64,000 bases of DNA. Source: an uncultured Rhodospirillaceae bacterium. GTDB lineage: Bacteria > Pseudomonadota > Alphaproteobacteria > Reyranellales > Reyranellaceae. Position 1 is the first letter of the stretch; the number at the start of each line of letters is the position of its first letter. A program made the position numbers and the translations under genes. The notes under the pieces are model-generated. The model made no database searches. It saw only the letters and a list, made by a program, of their open reading frames with translations, and was not told the origin of the DNA. The stretch spans positions 124,001 to 188,000 of the forward strand of contig CAMFGZ010000003.1 in assembly GCA_945952105.1 (NCBI GenBank), given 5' to 3'. Positions 60,072 through 64,000 of the stretch are shown here, in pieces.

Positions 60072-60841
60072 GCGCCCGGTTCGTCGCGCCGGTCCTGATG
60101 GGCCTCTTCATGCTTGCTTTGTGGGAGGGGCTGGTGCGGGCGATGGCGATCCCGCCCTACATCCTGCCGGGGCCGATCCTGGTGGCGCAGACGCTGGTAT
60201 CGGACTGGGGCACGCTCTGGCCGGCGCTGCTGGTCACGCTCAGCATCACCCTGCAGGCGCTGGTTGCGGCGGTGGTCGTAGGCGTCCTGTTGGCGCTGCT
60301 GTTCTCGCTGTCGCGCTGGATCGAGCTGTCGCTCTTTCCCTACGCGATCATCCTGCAGGTGACGCCGATCGTGGCCATCGCGCCGCTGATCATCGCCTGG
60401 GTCGACGATGTGAGCACGTCGCTGCTGATTTGCGCCTGGTTGGTGGCTTTCTTTCCGATCCTGTCGAACACGGTGCTGGGCCTGCGCTCGGTCGATCGCA
60501 ATCTGCTCGACCTGTTCGATCTCTACGGCGCGAGCCGTTTGCGCACCCTGATCGAGTTGCGCCTGCCGGCGGCGCTGCCCTATTTCCTGGGCGGATTGCG
60601 CATCTCCGGCGGGCTGGCACTGATCGGCGCCGTCGTCGCGGAATTCGTCGCGGGCTCAGGCGGCCGGGCGTCGGGGCTCGCCTATCGCATCCTCGAATCG
60701 GGCTACCAGCTCAAGATCCCGCGCATGTTCGCGGCCCTCGTGCTGATCTCGGTGGCCGGCATCGCGATCTACCTTCTCCTGTCGCTGCTGTCGCACCTGC
60801 TGCTGCGCCGCTGGCACGAAAGCGCGCTCAGCGAGGAGTAG
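60068..60841 (+). CDS. ABC transporter permease (SsuC/TauC type)
   Basis: This 257-residue permease has about six membrane helices. The ATPase-contacting EAA loop is in LLDLFDLYGASRLRTLIELR then LPAALPYFLGGLRISGGLA. The start overlaps the ATPase stop. No periplasmic binding protein gene accompanies the pair in this window, so the receptor must be encoded elsewhere. It is convergent with the MFS gene, stop to stop with one base between. Confidence 0.92.
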   Translation: MSARFVAPVLMGLFMLALWEGLVRAMAIPPYILPGPILVAQTLVSDWGTLWPALLVTLSITLQALVAAVVVGVLLALLFSLSRWIELSLFPYAIILQVTPIVAIAPLIIAWVDDVSTSLLICAWLVAFFPILSNTVLGLRSVDRNLLDLFDLYGASRLRTLIELRLPAALPYFLGGLRISGGLALIGAVVAEFVAGSGGRASGLAYRILESGYQLKIPRMFAALVLISVAGIAIYLLLSLLSHLLLRRWHESALSEE

Positions 60842-60842
60842 T

Positions 60843-62066
60843 TCAGGCTCGGCGTATCATCGCCGCCCGGCCGAGGAAGAACGACGCCGTCGCCACGCCC
60901 AGCGCCAGCAGGAGATAGCCCGCCTCGTAGCCGTCCGTGATCGCCAGGACCGTGCGGAAGAGGAGCGGCGAGATCAGGGCGCCGCAGAACACGAAGAGCT
61001 GTGTCGCCCCGGTGAACTCGGCGGCCCGCCCGGGCGGGGCGCGCGACGCGCTCTCGGCGATGAACACGCCGTTCCAGCCGACGGCGGTGCCGCCCAGGAT
61101 CGTGCAGACGATATAGACGGCGGTCGTGGGCCAGGCCGGCGTCGAGAAGGCCATGGCGGAGGCAGCCACCGCGACGATGGCGCCGATGCCGGCCAGCACC
61201 GCCGAGGGCCTTCGCAGCAGGTCGGCCAGCGCGCCCCAGAAGATGCGGCCGAAGGCGCCGGCGACGGTCGCGGCCGAGAGCAGCGCGCCCGCCAGCACGT
61301 AGGACATCTGTAGGCCGTCGACGGCATAGACGACGGTGAAGTTCACGACGATCGCCTGCGTCGCGGAAAACAGCATGCCGATGAAGCACATCGGCCGCAG
61401 GATCGGATCGCGCCAGGCGAGTTGCAGCGGCTCGAAGATCTCGGCCAGGGTCGGCAGCCGTGCCTTGCCGCCAATGCGCTCGTCATCATAGAGGGTGCGC
61501 AGGGGCTGGATGGAAATTGCCGCGGCGATTGAGAGAAGGCCTACGGCAGCGGCGGCCCAGCGCCAGCCGAGATCGAGTGCGAGCGTCGGCAGGACCGCGC
61601 CGCAGATTGCGAAGCCGACCGGCACGCCGCTCTGCTTCAGCGAGAAGGTGACATTGGCGAGGCGGGGCGGCGAGACCCGCGCGAGGATGTGCGAGCTCGC
61701 GATGGTGAGTGGCCCCGACCCCAGCCCGACGATGAAGGCCGAGAGCGCGGCCATCGCGACGCCTCCTGTCGCGAAGACGAAGGACCCCAGCGCCGCGATG
61801 GTGAGACCGGTCTGGATGAAGCGGATTGGCCCCAGCCGGCGGGTGATCGTGCCGCCGCCCACGGTCGAGATCATCGCCGCGAGATAGACGATCGAGACGT
61901 AGTAGGCGATGTCCGCCGCAGCCACGCCCAGTTCCTGCGCGGCAGCCGGCGCCAGCACCGAGGCCTGGTTGAACACCATCGTCGAGACGACCTGGACGAG
62001 GGTGAGCGAGACGAGGGCGATAAGGTAGCGGCGAAGATCGGTAGGAGCAGTGGGGGCGGCGGGCAT
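60843..62066 (-). CDS. Major facilitator superfamily transporter
   Basis: This 407-residue protein has twelve predicted spans. The A-motif-like loop between spans 2 and 3 is STVGGGTITRRLGPIRFIQT, and its counterpart in the second half is RIFWGALADLLRRPSAVLAG. A central cytoplasmic loop (YDDERIGGKARLPTLAEIFE) joins the halves. It may export or import a small organic acid or drug; substrate is unknown. It is followed by the alpha/beta hydrolase gene 20 bases upstream on the same strand, possibly co-transcribed. Confidence 0.9.
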   Translation of the reverse strand: MPAAPTAPTDLRRYLIALVSLTLVQVVSTMVFNQASVLAPAAAQELGVAAADIAYYVSIVYLAAMISTVGGGTITRRLGPIRFIQTGLTIAALGSFVFATGGVAMAALSAFIVGLGSGPLTIASSHILARVSPPRLANVTFSLKQSGVPVGFAICGAVLPTLALDLGWRWAAAAVGLLSIAAAISIQPLRTLYDDERIGGKARLPTLAEIFEPLQLAWRDPILRPMCFIGMLFSATQAIVVNFTVVYAVDGLQMSYVLAGALLSAATVAGAFGRIFWGALADLLRRPSAVLAGIGAIVAVAASAMAFSTPAWPTTAVYIVCTILGGTAVGWNGVFIAESASRAPPGRAAEFTGATQLFVFCGALISPLLFRTVLAITDGYEAGYLLLALGVATASFFLGRAAMIRRA

Positions 62067-62086
62067 GGCGCCGCGACTATAGCGAC

Positions 62087-62923
62087 CTACCTGAGGCCGG
62101 CGAGGAAACTCTCGACGAGGGGCGACCAGACGGAATTGCCGTTGCTCGATCCCGCGAGGCTGTGTCCGTCGCCGCCGAAGGCGCCGACCGGCTTGTACGT
62201 GGCCTTGCCGCCGGCGCCGTCATAGGCATCGACCATCCGCTTGGCGAGAGACGGCTCGAAGAAGCTGTCGTTTTCGGCGTAGATCCAGAGCATCGGCACG
62301 CGCGCCGTAGCGCCGTATTTCGCGGCGGCGTCGACCAGGGACCTCGGTGTGCAGTTGCCGATGCCGCCGCCCGCCAGCTTCTGGTGTCCGCCGCGCCCGC
62401 CGGCGAAGTTGATCATGCCCGCCACGCCGGGCGGGTTGCGGCTCGACAGGGCGACGGTGGCCCAGCCGCCGGCGGACTGGCCGACGACGATCGTGCGATC
62501 GGCTGCGACGTAGGGCTGTGCACGCATGAAGTCGAGGGTGGCCTGGATGTCGGCAGCGCCCTGAAGTCCGGCGTTGAAATAATCCGGTACCTCGCACGAG
62601 CCGAAGTTCTCGGCCCAGGCGCCACCTGTTTCGCCATAGCCGCGACGCAGCGGCAGGGCGACGACATAGCCACGCGACACGAAGAACGACGACAGGGCCG
62701 TAAACCTTGGCGGTTCCATCTTGGCACGCTGCGAACCATCCGCCGGCGAGCCGTGATTGATGACGACCAACGGGCTTCTCCCCTCGCCCGGGGGCCGCAT
62801 GACCGTTGCGACCAGCGTGGATCCACCCGGGCCGGGGATGCGGACCACCTGCTGGCGATCCTGTGCGGCCAGCGGCCCGATGCAGAGGAAGAAGAGAAGA
62901 ACTGCAATTGGACCAGGGCGCAT
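62087..62923 (-). CDS. Exported alpha/beta hydrolase (dienelactone hydrolase / prolyl-oligopeptidase-like)
   Basis: This 278-residue protein has a signal peptide MRPGPIAVLLFFLCIGPLAA cleaved near AQD at 22. The hydrolase core shows the oxyanion strand SPLVVINHGSPADGSQRAKM, the nucleophile Ser in TIVVGQSAGGWATVALSSRN (G-x-S-x-G), the acid in MLWIYAENDSFFEPSLAKRM and the His in FGGDGHSLAGSSNG. It probably hydrolyses an ester or peptide in the periplasm. It lies 9 bases after the uvrB stop. Confidence 0.88.
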   Translation of the reverse strand: MRPGPIAVLLFFLCIGPLAAQDRQQVVRIPGPGGSTLVATVMRPPGEGRSPLVVINHGSPADGSQRAKMEPPRFTALSSFFVSRGYVVALPLRRGYGETGGAWAENFGSCEVPDYFNAGLQGAADIQATLDFMRAQPYVAADRTIVVGQSAGGWATVALSSRNPPGVAGMINFAGGRGGHQKLAGGGIGNCTPRSLVDAAAKYGATARVPMLWIYAENDSFFEPSLAKRMVDAYDGAGGKATYKPVGAFGGDGHSLAGSSNGNSVWSPLVESFLAGLR

Positions 62924-62932
62924 CTCGACCTC

Positions 62933-64000
<1,068 letters not shown>

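Overview
The window is a GC-rich, gene-dense stretch of chromosome from an alphaproteobacterium. The evidence is the gene set and order: a coxB-ctaD-ctaB-coxF-ctaG-ctaE-surf1 cytochrome oxidase cluster followed by thrC and an M16 protease, a dnaG-rpoD pair, carAB-greA, and an lrp / trxB / lsrB-type LysR block followed by a candidate AbcR-like small RNA. Abundant TRAP (TAXI), Bug-type binding-protein, CaiB and acyl-CoA genes suggest a heterotrophic soil or water organism of the Rhodospirillales/Reyranella or Hyphomicrobiales kind; the genus is inference. No prophage, integrase, IS element with terminal repeats or CRISPR array was seen. The only mobile-type gene is a REP-associated tyrosine transposase flanked by its REP palindromes.

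Layout. 1-9.7 kb: an orphan HWE histidine kinase, a TAXI-TRAP transporter, a lone HlyD adaptor, tRNA-Thr(GGT), an amidohydrolase, two tandem small lipoproteins and an OmpA-type lipoprotein. 9.7-22.4 kb: an XRE-cupin regulator with a DMT exporter, then the housekeeping block rpoD, dnaG, yqeY, carAB, greA and yciB. 22.4-25.8 kb: lrp, trxB, lsrB and an sRNA candidate. 25.8-31.1 kb: a glycosyltransferase-like gene and an acyl-CoA operon (CaiB transferase, acyl-CoA dehydrogenase, enoyl-CoA hydratase, Bug binding protein). 31.2-33.2 kb: MsrP preceded by two exported thioredoxin-like paralogues, one with an in-frame TGA exactly at the first Cys of its CxxC motif. 33.3-39.1 kb: an EF-G-like GTPase, a remarkable fusion of a periplasmic amino-acid-binding domain with a pentameric ligand-gated ion channel, and an aspartate aminotransferase. 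39.3-43 kb: a transglutaminase-like / alpha-E / ATP-grasp operon whose transglutaminase lacks its catalytic Cys. 43-56 kb: an oxidoreductase, a cyclophilin, the cytochrome c oxidase cluster, peptidases and thrC. 56-64 kb: the RAYT/REP unit, an Asp/Asn hydroxylase, GNAT, an intradiol dioxygenase with a partial ABC importer, an MFS carrier, a hydrolase, and uvrB running off the end.

The most unusual items are (1) the binding-protein/ligand-gated-channel fusion at 35643-37889, (2) the candidate selenoprotein at 32775-33209 with a SECIS-like hairpin directly after the TGA, upstream of msrP, and (3) the AbcR-like sRNA locus with a LysR-type dyad next to the lsrB-type gene. All functional statements come from reading the sequence; no database search was run.
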